From Streptomyces sp. NBC_00258 (GTDB lineage: Bacteria; Actinomycetota; Actinomycetes; Streptomycetales; Streptomycetaceae), in assembly GCF_036182465.1 (NCBI RefSeq), contig NZ_CP108081.1, positions 8,866,001 through 8,930,000 of the forward strand: a stretch of 64,000 nt of DNA, in the 5' to 3' direction. A model generated the notes under the pieces. It had not been told where the DNA came from and made no database searches. It saw nothing but the letters and a program-made list of their open reading frames with translations. Of this stretch, positions 56,108 through 64,000 are shown piece after piece. Made by a program: the position numbers and the translations under genes. The number at the start of each line of letters is the position of its first letter. Position 1 is the stretch's first letter.

Positions 56108-58177
56108 ATGGCCGACCCCTCCAGCTACCGCCCCAAGCCGGGACAGATCCCCGACTCGCCGGGGGTCTACAAATTCCGCGACGAGCACCGCCGGGTGATC
56201 TACGTCGGGAAGGCGAAGAGCCTGCGCCAGCGCCTGGCGAGTTACTTCCAGGACCTCTCCGGCCTCCACCCGCGTACGCGCACGATGGTCACCACGGCCG
56301 CGTCGGTGGAGTGGACGGTGGTGTCCACGGAGGTCGAGGCGCTGCAGCTGGAGTACTCCTGGATCAAGGAGTTCGACCCCCGGTTCAACGTCAAGTACCG
56401 CGACGACAAGAGCTATCCGTATCTCGCGGTCACCATGAACGAACAGTTCCCGCGCGTGCAGGTGATGCGCGGCCAGAAGAAGAAGGGCGTGCGCTACTTC
56501 GGTCCCTACGGACACGCGTGGGCGATCCGCGACACCGTGGACCTCCTCCTGCGCGTCTTCCCCGTACGGACGTGCTCCGCGGGCGTGTTCAAGAACGCCG
56601 CGCGCACCGGCCGCCCCTGTCTGCTCGGCTACATCGGCAAGTGCTCCGCCCCCTGCGTCGAGCGGGTCTCCCCCGAGGAGCACCGCGAACTCGCCGAGGA
56701 GTTCTGCGACTTCATGGCCGGCCGCACGGGGACGTACATCCGCCGCCAGGAGCGGAAGATGACGGACGCGGCGGACGAGATGGAGTACGAGCGCGCCGCC
56801 CGCCTGCGCGACGACATCGAGGCCCTCAAGAAGGCCATGGAGAAGAGCGCCGTCGTGCTCGCCGACGCGACGGACGCCGACCTGATCGCGCTCGCCGAGG
56901 ACGAGCTGGAAGCGGCCGTGCAGATCTTCCACGTCCGTGGCGGCCGGGTCCGCGGCCAGCGCGGCTGGGTCACCGACAAGGTCGAGGCCGTCACCACGGG
57001 TGACCTCGTCGAGCACGCGCTCCAGCAGCTCTACGGCGAGGAGACCGGCGACTCCGTACCGAAGGAGGTGCTCGTCCCGGCGCTGCCGGAGCTCGTGGAG
57101 CCCGTCCAGGAGTGGCTCGCCGAGCGCCGTGGGTCGAACGTGTCGCTGCGGATCCCGCAGCGCGGCGACAAGAAGGCCCTCATGGAGACGGTCCAGCGCA
57201 ACGCGCTCCAAGCGCTCGGCCTGCACAAGACCAAGCGGGCCTCCGACCTCACCACCCGCTCCCGGGCCCTGGAGGAGATCGCCGAGGCCCTCGACCTGGA
57301 CAGCGCGCCCCTGCGGATCGAGTGCTACGACATCTCGCACCTCCAGGGCGACGACGTCGTGGCGTCGATGGTCGTCTTCGAGGACGGGCTGGCACGCAAG
57401 AGCGAGTACCGGCGCTTCCAGATCAAGAGCTTCGAGGGCCAGGACGACGTCCGGTCCATGCACGAGGTGATCACCCGCCGTTTCAGGCGGTACCTCGCCG
57501 AGAAGGAGAAGACCGGCGAGTGGGCCGACGGCGAGACCGGGCTCACCGAGGAGGACGGGCGGCCCAAGCGGTTCGCGTATCCTCCGCAGCTGGTCGTCGT
57601 CGACGGCGGACAGCCGCAGGTCGCCGCGGCCCAGAGGGCGCTGGACGAGCTCGGCATCGACGACATCGCCGTGTGCGGCCTGGCCAAGCGCCTCGAAGAG
57701 GTCTGGGTGCCCGGCGAGGACGACCCGGTGGTGCTGCCACGTACCAGTGAAGGGCTCTATCTTCTTCAGCGTGTGCGCGACGAGGCGCACCGCTTCGCGA
57801 TCACCTACCAGCGCACCAAGCGGGCCCGGCGTTTCAGGGCGAGCCCGCTGGACGACGTGCCGGGCCTCGGTGAGACTCGCAAACAGGCGTTGATCAAGCA
57901 TTTCGGCTCGGTGAAGAAGCTGCGGTCCGCGACGATCGACCAGATCTGCGAAGTTCCCGGCATAGGCCGCAAGACGGCCGAGTCGATCGCCGTGGCCCTC
58001 GCCCAGGCGGCCCCGGCGGCACCCGCCGTGAACACCGCGACTGGAGAGATCATGGAAGACGAGGAATTCGCGACAGAGGGATACGCGACAGACGCGGAAT
58101 CCGAAACGACGGCGGGTTCCGCGGGGGAGCCCGTGTCCGCGGGCACCTCGGACGAACGACGGGGGCAGGAGAGATGA
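56108..58177 (+). CDS. uvrC: Excinuclease ABC subunit C
   Basis: A 689-residue nuclease of nucleotide excision repair. The GIY-YIG domain opens the protein: PDSPGVYKFRDEHRRVIYVGKAKSLRQRLASYF. The UVR segment is EMEYERAARLRDDIEALKKAM. The RNase H-like 5' nuclease follows (IECYDISHLQGDDVVASMVVFEDG; VVDGGQPQVAAAQRAL), then tandem helix-hairpin-helix motifs (DDVPGLGETRKQALIKHFGS; CEVPGIGRKTAESIAVAL). An acidic Thr/Glu-rich tail of about 45 residues ends it. UvrC cuts both sides of the UvrB-marked lesion. It heads the operon uvrC-rapZ-yvcK-whiA; its stop overlaps the rapZ ATG. Confidence 0.97.
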   Translation: MADPSSYRPKPGQIPDSPGVYKFRDEHRRVIYVGKAKSLRQRLASYFQDLSGLHPRTRTMVTTAASVEWTVVSTEVEALQLEYSWIKEFDPRFNVKYRDDKSYPYLAVTMNEQFPRVQVMRGQKKKGVRYFGPYGHAWAIRDTVDLLLRVFPVRTCSAGVFKNAARTGRPCLLGYIGKCSAPCVERVSPEEHRELAEEFCDFMAGRTGTYIRRQERKMTDAADEMEYERAARLRDDIEALKKAMEKSAVVLADATDADLIALAEDELEAAVQIFHVRGGRVRGQRGWVTDKVEAVTTGDLVEHALQQLYGEETGDSVPKEVLVPALPELVEPVQEWLAERRGSNVSLRIPQRGDKKALMETVQRNALQALGLHKTKRASDLTTRSRALEEIAEALDLDSAPLRIECYDISHLQGDDVVASMVVFEDGLARKSEYRRFQIKSFEGQDDVRSMHEVITRRFRRYLAEKEKTGEWADGETGLTEEDGRPKRFAYPPQLVVVDGGQPQVAAAQRALDELGIDDIAVCGLAKRLEEVWVPGEDDPVVLPRTSEGLYLLQRVRDEAHRFAITYQRTKRARRFRASPLDDVPGLGETRKQALIKHFGSVKKLRSATIDQICEVPGIGRKTAESIAVALAQAAPAAPAVNTATGEIMEDEEFATEGYATDAESETTAGSAGEPVSAGTSDERRGQER

Positions 58178-59283
58178 CCGAGCACGAGCAGGAAGAACCC
58201 TCGACAGGGCGCACGCCGGGAACGGAAGAGGCGCATGCGGCCGGAACCGGGGAACCGCACACGGCTGAAACAGAGGCATCGCACAGCGAAGCGCGCGAGG
58301 ATCGAACGCAACGAGAAGCGGCCGGCGGGACAGCCGGCCAAGAAGCTGACGAAGCGGCACAGAAAGACGGAGCGGAAGTGAACACGGGCACGACCATCGA
58401 GTCGGCAGGCGTCCCCGAGGCGGCCATTCCGGAGCTGGTGATCATCTCCGGGATGTCGGGCGCCGGCCGGTCCACCGCCGCCAAGTGTCTGGAGGACCTC
58501 GGCTGGTTCGTCGTCGACAACCTGCCGCCCGCGCTGATCCCCACCATGGTGGAGCTCGGCGCCCGCTCGCAGGGGAACGTGGCGCGGATCGCGGTCGTCG
58601 TCGACGTCCGCGGACGTCGATTCTTCGACAACCTGCGCGAGTCCCTCGCGGACCTGGAGACCAAGCACGTCACCCGGCGGATCGTCTTCCTGGAGTCCTC
58701 GGACGACGCCCTGGTGCGCCGCTTCGAGGGAGTGCGCCGTCCCCACCCCCTCCAGGGCGACGGCCGCATCGTCGACGGCATCGCCGCCGAGCGGGAACTG
58801 CTGCGCGAGCTGCGCGGCGACGCCGACCTGGTGATCGACACCTCCAGCCTGAACGTGCACGAGCTGCGCGCCAAGATGGACGCCCAGTTCGCGGGCGAGG
58901 AGGAGCCCGAGCTGCGGGCCACCGTCATGTCCTTCGGCTTCAAGTACGGCCTGCCGGTCGACGCCGACCTGGTCGTGGACATGCGGTTCCTGCCCAACCC
59001 GCACTGGGTCCCGGAGCTGCGCCAGTACACCGGCCTGAACGAGGAGGTGGCCGCGTACGTCTTCAACCAGCCCGGCGCCAAGGAGTTCCTCGACCGGTAC
59101 GCCGAGCTGCTGCGCCTCATCCAGACCGGCTACCGCCGCGAGGGCAAGCGCTATGTGACCATCGCGGTCGGCTGCACCGGCGGCAAGCACCGCTCCGTCG
59201 CCATGTCGGAGAAGCTCGCCGCCCGTCTGGTGTCCGAGGGAGTGGAGACGGTCGTCGTCCACCGGGACATGGGCCGCGAATGA
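58174..59283 (+). CDS. rapZ: RapZ/YvcJ-family nucleotide-binding protein
   Basis: A 369-residue protein. Walker A is ISGMSGAGRSTAAKCLEDLGWFVVDNLPP near residue 90, with the Lys of the usual GKST replaced by Arg. SFGFKYGLPVDADLVVDMRFLPNPHWVPELRQYTGLNEEV and VTIAVGCTGGKHRSVAMSEKLA are the RapZ C-terminal core (RNA/GlcN6P-sensing domain in E. coli). The first about 80 residues are an acidic Glu/Thr/Ala/His-rich extension. A GTG at 58378 with GGAG upstream would give a 301-residue form nearer the family norm. The ATG overlaps the uvrC stop by four bases. The role in Streptomyces is inferred: control of cell-envelope precursor flow. Confidence 0.94.
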   Translation: MTEHEQEEPSTGRTPGTEEAHAAGTGEPHTAETEASHSEAREDRTQREAAGGTAGQEADEAAQKDGAEVNTGTTIESAGVPEAAIPELVIISGMSGAGRSTAAKCLEDLGWFVVDNLPPALIPTMVELGARSQGNVARIAVVVDVRGRRFFDNLRESLADLETKHVTRRIVFLESSDDALVRRFEGVRRPHPLQGDGRIVDGIAAERELLRELRGDADLVIDTSSLNVHELRAKMDAQFAGEEEPELRATVMSFGFKYGLPVDADLVVDMRFLPNPHWVPELRQYTGLNEEVAAYVFNQPGAKEFLDRYAELLRLIQTGYRREGKRYVTIAVGCTGGKHRSVAMSEKLAARLVSEGVETVVVHRDMGRE

Positions 59284-60347
59284 CGGGACGTAGTCCGCGG
59301 CTGAGCAGACTGCGGCGGATGGCCCCCGAGGCGCGCGGGGGCAAGCCCGTCGAGGGCCGTGGCGCCAAGCCGCGCCGCCGCGGCGCCCAGCCCAAGGTCG
59401 TCGCGCTCGGCGGCGGCATGGGCCTGTCCGCCTCGCTCGCCGCGCTGCGCCGCATCACCGGCGACCTCACCGCGGTCGTCACGGTCGCCGACGACGGCGG
59501 CTCCAGCGGCCGTCTGCGCGACGAGCTGGGCGTGCTCCCGCCCGGCGACCTGCGCAAGGCCCTGGCCGCGCTGTGCGGTGACGACGACTGGGGCCAGACC
59601 TGGGCGCGCGTCATCCAGCACCGCTTCCAGTCCAAGGGCGAGCTGCACGAGCACGCGGTCGGCAATCTGCTGATCGTCGCCCTCTGGGAGCAGCTCGGCG
59701 ACCACGTCCAGGCCCTCGACCTGGTCGGCAGGCTGCTGGGCGCGCACGGCCGGGTGCTGCCCATGTCCGCGGTGCCCCTGGAGCTCCAGGCGCTCGTCAA
59801 GGGGCACGACCCGGAGCGGCCCGAGGACGTCGACACCGTCCGCGGACAGGCGACCGTGGCGCTCACGCCCGGTGAGGTGCAGTCCGTGCACGTCGTGCCG
59901 CACGACCCGCCCGCCGTCCCCGAGGCCGTCGCGGCGGTCCTCGACGCGGACTGGGTGGTCCTCGGTCCCGGCTCCTGGTTCTCCTCGGTGATCCCGCACC
60001 TGCTCGTGCCCGAGCTGCTCGACGCGCTCACCGAGACGAAGGCCCGCCGGGTCCTCTCCCTGAATCTCGCTCCGCAACCCGGAGAAACCGATGGCTTCTC
60101 ACCGCAGCGTCATTTGGAGGTTTTGGGACGACACGCCCCTAAACTCGCCCTGGACGTGGTGCTGGCCGACGAGGCCGCCGTGCCCGACCGCGATTTACTG
60201 ACCGATGCCGCCAAGCGGTTCGGCGCCGCGGTCGAGCTGGCGCCCGTGGCCCGGACCGATGGGTCTCCGAGGCATGATCCGGAGCTGTTGGCCGCCGCGT
60301 ACGACCGTATTTTTCGGATGCATGGAAGGATCGGCCCATGGCGATGA
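59280..60347 (+). CDS. yvcK: YvcK/CofD-family gluconeogenesis factor, with TTA codon
   Basis: A 355-residue protein: VVALGGGMGLSASLAALRRITGDLTAVVTVADDGGSSGRLRDELGVLPPGDLRKALAAL is the N-terminal UDP-sugar-binding region. VGNLLIVALWEQLGDHVQALDLVGRLLGAHGRVLPM and LGPGSWFSSVIPHLLVPELLDAL follow. YvcK proteins bind UDP-GlcNAc and couple carbon supply to wall growth. The ATG overlaps the rapZ stop; its own end overlaps whiA by 10 bases. Residue 306 is a TTA leucine codon (60195-60197). The 3' third (60070-60210) uses unusual codons (AAA, TTG, CAT, TTA) and probably contains regulatory DNA for whiA. Confidence 0.94.
   Translation: MTGRSPRLSRLRRMAPEARGGKPVEGRGAKPRRRGAQPKVVALGGGMGLSASLAALRRITGDLTAVVTVADDGGSSGRLRDELGVLPPGDLRKALAALCGDDDWGQTWARVIQHRFQSKGELHEHAVGNLLIVALWEQLGDHVQALDLVGRLLGAHGRVLPMSAVPLELQALVKGHDPERPEDVDTVRGQATVALTPGEVQSVHVVPHDPPAVPEAVAAVLDADWVVLGPGSWFSSVIPHLLVPELLDALTETKARRVLSLNLAPQPGETDGFSPQRHLEVLGRHAPKLALDVVLADEAAVPDRDLLTDAAKRFGAAVELAPVARTDGSPRHDPELLAAAYDRIFRMHGRIGPWR
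60070..60210 (+). promoter_or_regulatory. AT-enriched segment inside yvcK, possible whiA promoter region
   Basis: The codon pattern changes here to rare AT-ending codons (CAT, TTG, GTT, AAA, TTA), lowering GC locally. In S. coelicolor, whiA is known to have a developmentally induced promoter inside the upstream gene. The sequence agrees with that, but I cannot define the -10/-35 here. Confidence 0.45.
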
Positions 60348-61327
60348 CGGCAGCGGTGAAGGACGAGATCTCCCGGCTTCCCGTCACCCGGACCTGCTGC
60401 AGAAAGGCGGAGGTCTCCGCCATGCTGCGGTTCGCGGGCGGCCTTCACCTGGTGAGCGGCCGCATCGTGATCGAGGCGGAGCTGGACACGGCGATGGCGG
60501 CGCGCCGGCTGAAGCGGGACATCCTGGAGATCTTCGGCCACAGCTCCGAGCTGATCGTGATGGCTCCGGGCGGTCTGCGCCGCGGCTCCCGTTACGTCGT
60601 ACGGGTGGTCGCGGGCGGTGACCAGCTGGCCCGCCAGACGGGGCTCGTGGACGGCCGTGGGCGCCCGATCCGGGGTCTGCCGCCGCAGGTGGTCTCGGGG
60701 GCCACCTGCGACGCCGAGGCCGCCTGGCGCGGGGCCTTCCTGGCCCACGGCTCGCTCACCGAGCCCGGCCGCTCGTCCTCCCTGGAGGTGACCTGCCCGG
60801 GCCCGGAGGCCGCGCTCGCGCTGGTCGGCGCCGCCCGCCGCCTGTCGATCGCCGCGAAGGCCCGCGAGGTACGGGGCGTGGACCGGGTCGTCGTCCGGGA
60901 CGGGGACGCCATCGGCGCCCTCCTCACCCGCCTCGGCGCCCACGAGTCCGTGCTGGCCTGGGAGGAGCGGCGGATGCGCCGCGAGGTCCGCGCCACCGCC
61001 AACCGGCTCGCCAACTTCGACGACGCCAACCTGCGCCGCTCGGCCCGCGCGGCCGTCGCCGCCGGGGCCCGCGTCGGGCGCGCCCTGGAGATCCTCGGCG
61101 AGGAGGTCCCGGAGCACCTCGCGGCCGCCGGACGGCTGCGGATGGAGCACAAGCAGGCCTCCCTGGAGGAGCTGGGCGCGCTCGCCGACCCGCCGCTGAC
61201 CAAGGACGCCGTCGCGGGCCGGATCCGCCGGCTGCTCGCCATGGCCGACAAGCGGGCCCAGGACCTCGGCATCCCGGGGACGGAGTCCACGCTCACCGAG
61301 GAGATGGCCGACAACCTCGTGGGCTGA
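60338..61327 (+). CDS. whiA: Sporulation regulator WhiA
   Basis: A 329-residue protein: MTAAVKDEISRLPVTRTCCRKAEVSAMLRFAGGLHLVSGRIVIEAELDTAMAARRLKRDILEIFGHSSELIV. The N-terminal two-thirds are the LAGLIDADG-homing-endonuclease-like core that has lost nuclease residues. The C-terminal helix-turn-helix is LEELGALADPPLTKDAVAGRIRRLLAMADK. It acts with WhiB to start sporulation septation. The ATG lies in the overlap with yvcK, after GGAAGG. It is probably expressed from both operon and internal promoters. A hairpin terminator follows. Confidence 0.97.
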   Translation: MAMTAAVKDEISRLPVTRTCCRKAEVSAMLRFAGGLHLVSGRIVIEAELDTAMAARRLKRDILEIFGHSSELIVMAPGGLRRGSRYVVRVVAGGDQLARQTGLVDGRGRPIRGLPPQVVSGATCDAEAAWRGAFLAHGSLTEPGRSSSLEVTCPGPEAALALVGAARRLSIAAKAREVRGVDRVVVRDGDAIGALLTRLGAHESVLAWEERRMRREVRATANRLANFDDANLRRSARAAVAAGARVGRALEILGEEVPEHLAAAGRLRMEHKQASLEELGALADPPLTKDAVAGRIRRLLAMADKRAQDLGIPGTESTLTEEMADNLVG

Positions 61328-61457
61328 ACCACGCGGATCGCCGCGGGCCGGGCCACGGAAATCGCCGCGGCCGTGGCGCGCCGCAGCTCCCGGGCCGGTC
61401 CGGGGACCCGTCGGTGGCTCTCCGCCGATGCCGGGGAAGTCGGCTCCGATCCTCAAC

Positions 61458-61498
61458 ACGCCGGTGCGTGCGCCCGTTTGGGGTAACCGCACCGGCGT
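61458..61498 (+). terminator. whiA terminator
   Basis: The arms ACGCCGGTGCG and CGCACCGGCGT (11 bases) with a 19-base loop are followed by TTT. It lies 130 bases after the whiA stop and before the carboxypeptidase promoter. Confidence 0.7.
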
Positions 61499-61524
61499 TT
61501 TGCCGTCCTCGATGCGCTCTTGAC

Positions 61525-61553
61525 TTGACCATGAAGTGTCATGAGCCTGGCAT
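61525..61553 (+). promoter_or_regulatory. Promoter of the carboxypeptidase gene
   Basis: TTGACC and TGGCAT at 17-base spacing, about 40 bases before the ATG. The -35 overlaps a second TTGACT five bases upstream. The AT-richer context and spacing fit a housekeeping sigma promoter. Confidence 0.5.
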
Positions 61554-61591
61554 CTGTTCGCTGCTGTGGCGGACAACTGCAAGGGGGGCTC

Positions 61592-64000
61592 ATGAGACGA
61601 AGAGCGAGATCGATCCTCGCTGCCGGCGCGCTCCTGCTCGGCGGAGTGGCCATCGCACCCATGGCACAGGCAGAACCCGGCGCCGCGACCGCCCCGGGCG
61701 CGGACGAGGTCAAGGTGTTCCGCGCGGACGTCACGAAGGAACAGGTACCCCTGCTCCTCGCGGCGGGCCAGGACAGTCACGAACTGGGCGAACAGGTCCC
61801 GGACAAGGGCACGGCCACGGTCGAGGTCTACCTCACCGACAAGCAGGCCGACCAGCTGGAGAAGAAGGGCGTCGACCTCGCCGAGCACAAGCTCTCGGCC
61901 AAGGCACGCGCGCGCGTGGCCGCCGCGGGGGACGGCGTCTACCGGCCCTACAGCGGCAAGGGCAACCTCCAGGAGGAGATCCTCAGGACCGGGCAGCAGA
62001 ACCCGTCCCTGACGAAGGTCGTCTCCATCGGCAAGACCCTCCAGGGGCAGGACATCCTCGCCCTCAAGCTCACCAAGGGCGCCAAGAAGACCAAGGACGG
62101 CGCCAAGCCCTCCATGCTGTACATGTCCAACCAGCACGCCCGTGAGTGGATCACGCCGGAGATGACCCGGCGCCTGATGCACTACTACCTCGACAACTAC
62201 GGCAAGGACCAGCGGGTCACCAAGCTCGTGAACTCCACCGAGCTGTGGTTCGTCCTGTCCGCCAACCCGGACGGCTACGACTGGACGTTCGAGGCCGAGG
62301 GCGACCGCCAGTGGCGCAAGAACATGCGCGACATCAACGGCGACGGTGCCTGGACCACCGGTGACGGCGTCGACCTCAACCGCAACTTCTCCTACAAGTG
62401 GGGCTACGACGACGAGGGTTCGTCCCCGTTCCCGACGAGCCAGACCTACCGTGGCGCGAGTCCCGGCTCCGAGCCCGAGACCAAGGCGCTGGACGCCTTC
62501 GAGAAGCGCATCGGCTTCGAGTACGGCATCAACTACCACTCGGCCGCCGAACTGATCCTCTACGGGGTCGGCTGGCAGGTGGCGACGCCGAGCCCGGACG
62601 ACGTGCTCTACAAGTCGCTCGCCGGAACCCCCGAGAACCCGGCGGTCCCCGGCTACCGCCCGCAGGTCTCCTCCGAGCTGTACACGACCAACGGCGAGGC
62701 CGACGGACACGCGTCCAACGTCAACGGCACGGCGATGTTCACCCCCGAGATGTCGACCTGCCAGACCGCGTCGAACGTCGACCCCAACGACGCCTGGAAC
62801 GCGGTGGACTGCGAGTCGATCTTCACCTTCCCGGACGACGAGAAGCTGATCCAGCAGGAGTTCGCCAAGAACGTCCCGTTCGCGCTCTCCGTCGCCGAGA
62901 GCGCCGCCAAGCCCGACCAGCCGAAGTCCTCGGTCGGCATCGACGCCCCCGACTTCACCCCGGCCCCCTTCACCACGTCGTACTCCCGCGGCGCCGACCA
63001 GGAGATCACGGTCGTCGCCCGTAAGTCCGTACGCGACAAGGAGCTGAGGTACCGCGTCAACGGCGGCCGTACGGAGGACATGGCGCTCAAGCCCTGGAAG
63101 GGCGGCGAGACCTTCGGAGGCGAGGACAACCTCTACTTCGACGAGTACCGCGCCTTCGTGGCGGACGGCGACCCCGGCGACAAGGTCGAGGTCTGGTTCA
63201 CCGGCGAGACGAAGAGCGGGAAGCCCACCTCCAGTCAGCGCTTCACCTACACCGTGGCCGAGCGGCCGCGCGCCGACACGCTGGTGGTCGCCGAAGAGGG
63301 TGCCGCCGCCGCGACGCAGGCACGGACCTACGTCGACGCCCTGAAGGCCAACGGCCGCAAGCCCCTCGTCTGGGACGTCGCCACCCAGGGCGTGCCGGAC
63401 GCGCTCGGCGTCCTCGGTCACTTCAAGACGGTCGTCCACTACACCGGCGCCGACCGCCCCGGCTACGCCACCCAGCTGCAGCTGCGCGCCTACCTCAACG
63501 AAGGCGGCAAGCTGATCGAGGCGGGCGAGCAGGCGGGCGGCAACGTCGCACTGCCGGGCGCCCTGACGAACGACTTCAGCCAGTACTACCTCGGCGCCTA
63601 CTCCCGTACGACGACGCCGGGCGTCACGTCCTTCACCGGCTCGGGCAAGCTCTCCGGAGCCACCGGACCGCTCGGTGACGCGCCCGGCAACCCGCTGAAC
63701 GCGGCAGGCGCGTACAGCGTCACCTCGGACACGCTGCCCGTCGAGACGTTCCCGCAGTTCGCGAGCGCGGGAGCGGGGGCGTACCCGGGGACCGTCAATC
63801 CCTACGGTCCCTTCGAGGGCGCCTCCATGGCGGCCGTCACGCACTCCGACTACGCCTGGAACCGTCTCACCCGCACCATCGACCTCACCGGGGTCAGCGC
63901 GGCCGACGCGCCCACTCTGCGCACGAAGCTCCTGTGGGACACCGAGGCCGGCTACGACCACGCGGCGCTCGAAGCGCACACGGCCGGGGCCGACGACTGG
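61592..64000 (+). CDS. Secreted M14 zinc carboxypeptidase, 3' part outside window
   Basis: At least 803 residues. A signal peptide (MRRRARSILAAGALLLGGVAIAPMAQA) is followed by an about 80-residue pro-region. The M14 domain has MSNQHAREWITPE (HxxE zinc ligands), the Arg-rich SANPDGYDWTF ... GVDLNRNFSYKWG, and NYHSAAELILYG (third zinc His); the catalytic Glu must lie beyond, probably in the MFTPEMSTC segment. A C-terminal region of over 250 residues after VAESAAKPDQP looks like accessory beta domains. It removes C-terminal residues from extracellular peptides. AGGGGGG precedes the ATG. The frame is open at the window end. Confidence 0.93.
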   Translation, partial: MRRRARSILAAGALLLGGVAIAPMAQAEPGAATAPGADEVKVFRADVTKEQVPLLLAAGQDSHELGEQVPDKGTATVEVYLTDKQADQLEKKGVDLAEHKLSAKARARVAAAGDGVYRPYSGKGNLQEEILRTGQQNPSLTKVVSIGKTLQGQDILALKLTKGAKKTKDGAKPSMLYMSNQHAREWITPEMTRRLMHYYLDNYGKDQRVTKLVNSTELWFVLSANPDGYDWTFEAEGDRQWRKNMRDINGDGAWTTGDGVDLNRNFSYKWGYDDEGSSPFPTSQTYRGASPGSEPETKALDAFEKRIGFEYGINYHSAAELILYGVGWQVATPSPDDVLYKSLAGTPENPAVPGYRPQVSSELYTTNGEADGHASNVNGTAMFTPEMSTCQTASNVDPNDAWNAVDCESIFTFPDDEKLIQQEFAKNVPFALSVAESAAKPDQPKSSVGIDAPDFTPAPFTTSYSRGADQEITVVARKSVRDKELRYRVNGGRTEDMALKPWKGGETFGGEDNLYFDEYRAFVADGDPGDKVEVWFTGETKSGKPTSSQRFTYTVAERPRADTLVVAEEGAAAATQARTYVDALKANGRKPLVWDVATQGVPDALGVLGHFKTVVHYTGADRPGYATQLQLRAYLNEGGKLIEAGEQAGGNVALPGALTNDFSQYYLGAYSRTTTPGVTSFTGSGKLSGATGPLGDAPGNPLNAAGAYSVTSDTLPVETFPQFASAGAGAYPGTVNPYGPFEGASMAAVTHSDYAWNRLTRTIDLTGVSAADAPTLRTKLLWDTEAGYDHAALEAHTAGADDW

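Noticed and set aside
60110..63979. Minus-strand open frame of 1289 codons opposite yvcK, whiA and the carboxypeptidase gene
   Set aside because: Antisense shadow typical of Streptomyces codon bias; no domain and no start signal.

Overview
The window is chromosomal DNA of a Streptomyces species. The sequence is very GC-rich with GC-ending codons, many genes start with GTG, neighbouring genes often overlap by four bases, and the block uvrC-rapZ-yvcK-whiA is a conserved Streptomyces core segment. I found no tRNA, rRNA, insertion sequence, prophage or CRISPR array. About 59 protein genes are supported. One of them is interrupted (a CBS-domain gene, about 16970-17397) and two run off the window ends.

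Layout. 1-7.0 kb: a partial nuclease/phosphatase-fold gene, an amidohydrolase, a cytochrome P450, a DUF899 protein and an ABC exporter. 7.3-9.7 kb: a Streptomyces regulatory cassette (HATPase anti-sigma-like protein, XRE/DUF5753 regulator, DUF397 protein) around a palindromic operator. 9.8-17.4 kb: a shortened dual-specificity phosphatase, a MocR regulator divergent from an AhpD-like gene, a solitary GltD, DUF1772, DUF2293 and PPOX proteins, a uridine-kinase-like protein and the frameshifted CBS gene. 17.4-25 kb: CorA, a methyltransferase, a pseudouridine catabolic pair, a VOC protein, formaldehyde dehydrogenase and an MFS transporter. 25-35.6 kb: ogt, a secreted glycerophosphodiesterase, an MHYT protein, uvrB, two TerD-type stress genes, TerC behind a manganese riboswitch, and a ChaA-type antiporter. 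35.8-43.3 kb: an MHS transporter, LD-carboxypeptidase, aroQ, a complete polar-amino-acid ABC importer, an MBL hydrolase and a mycothiol-type DinB protein. 43.4-48.6 kb: uvrA, a PfkB sugar kinase and its LacI regulator. 48.8-56 kb: an HTH regulator, then a signalling cluster of stand-alone receiver, binding lipoprotein, histidine kinase and LuxR-type response regulator. 56.1-64 kb: uvrC, rapZ, yvcK, whiA and a secreted M14 carboxypeptidase.

The strongest unifying signal is regulatory. The genes ogt, uvrB, a TerD-family gene and uvrA each have, at the expected place, a match to the mycobacterial PafBC/RecA-NDp DNA-damage promoter (TTGTCRGTG, 8 bases, TANNNT). For ogt and uvrB the -10 hexamer lies seven bases from the ATG, which predicts leaderless transcripts. 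This links direct alkylation repair, nucleotide excision repair and a Ter-type stress gene into one likely damage regulon. A second clear RNA signal is a yybP-ykoY (Mn2+) riboswitch ahead of terC. Two genes, the HATPase gene and yvcK, contain a TTA leucine codon and so are candidate bldA targets; yvcK is directly upstream of the sporulation gene whiA.
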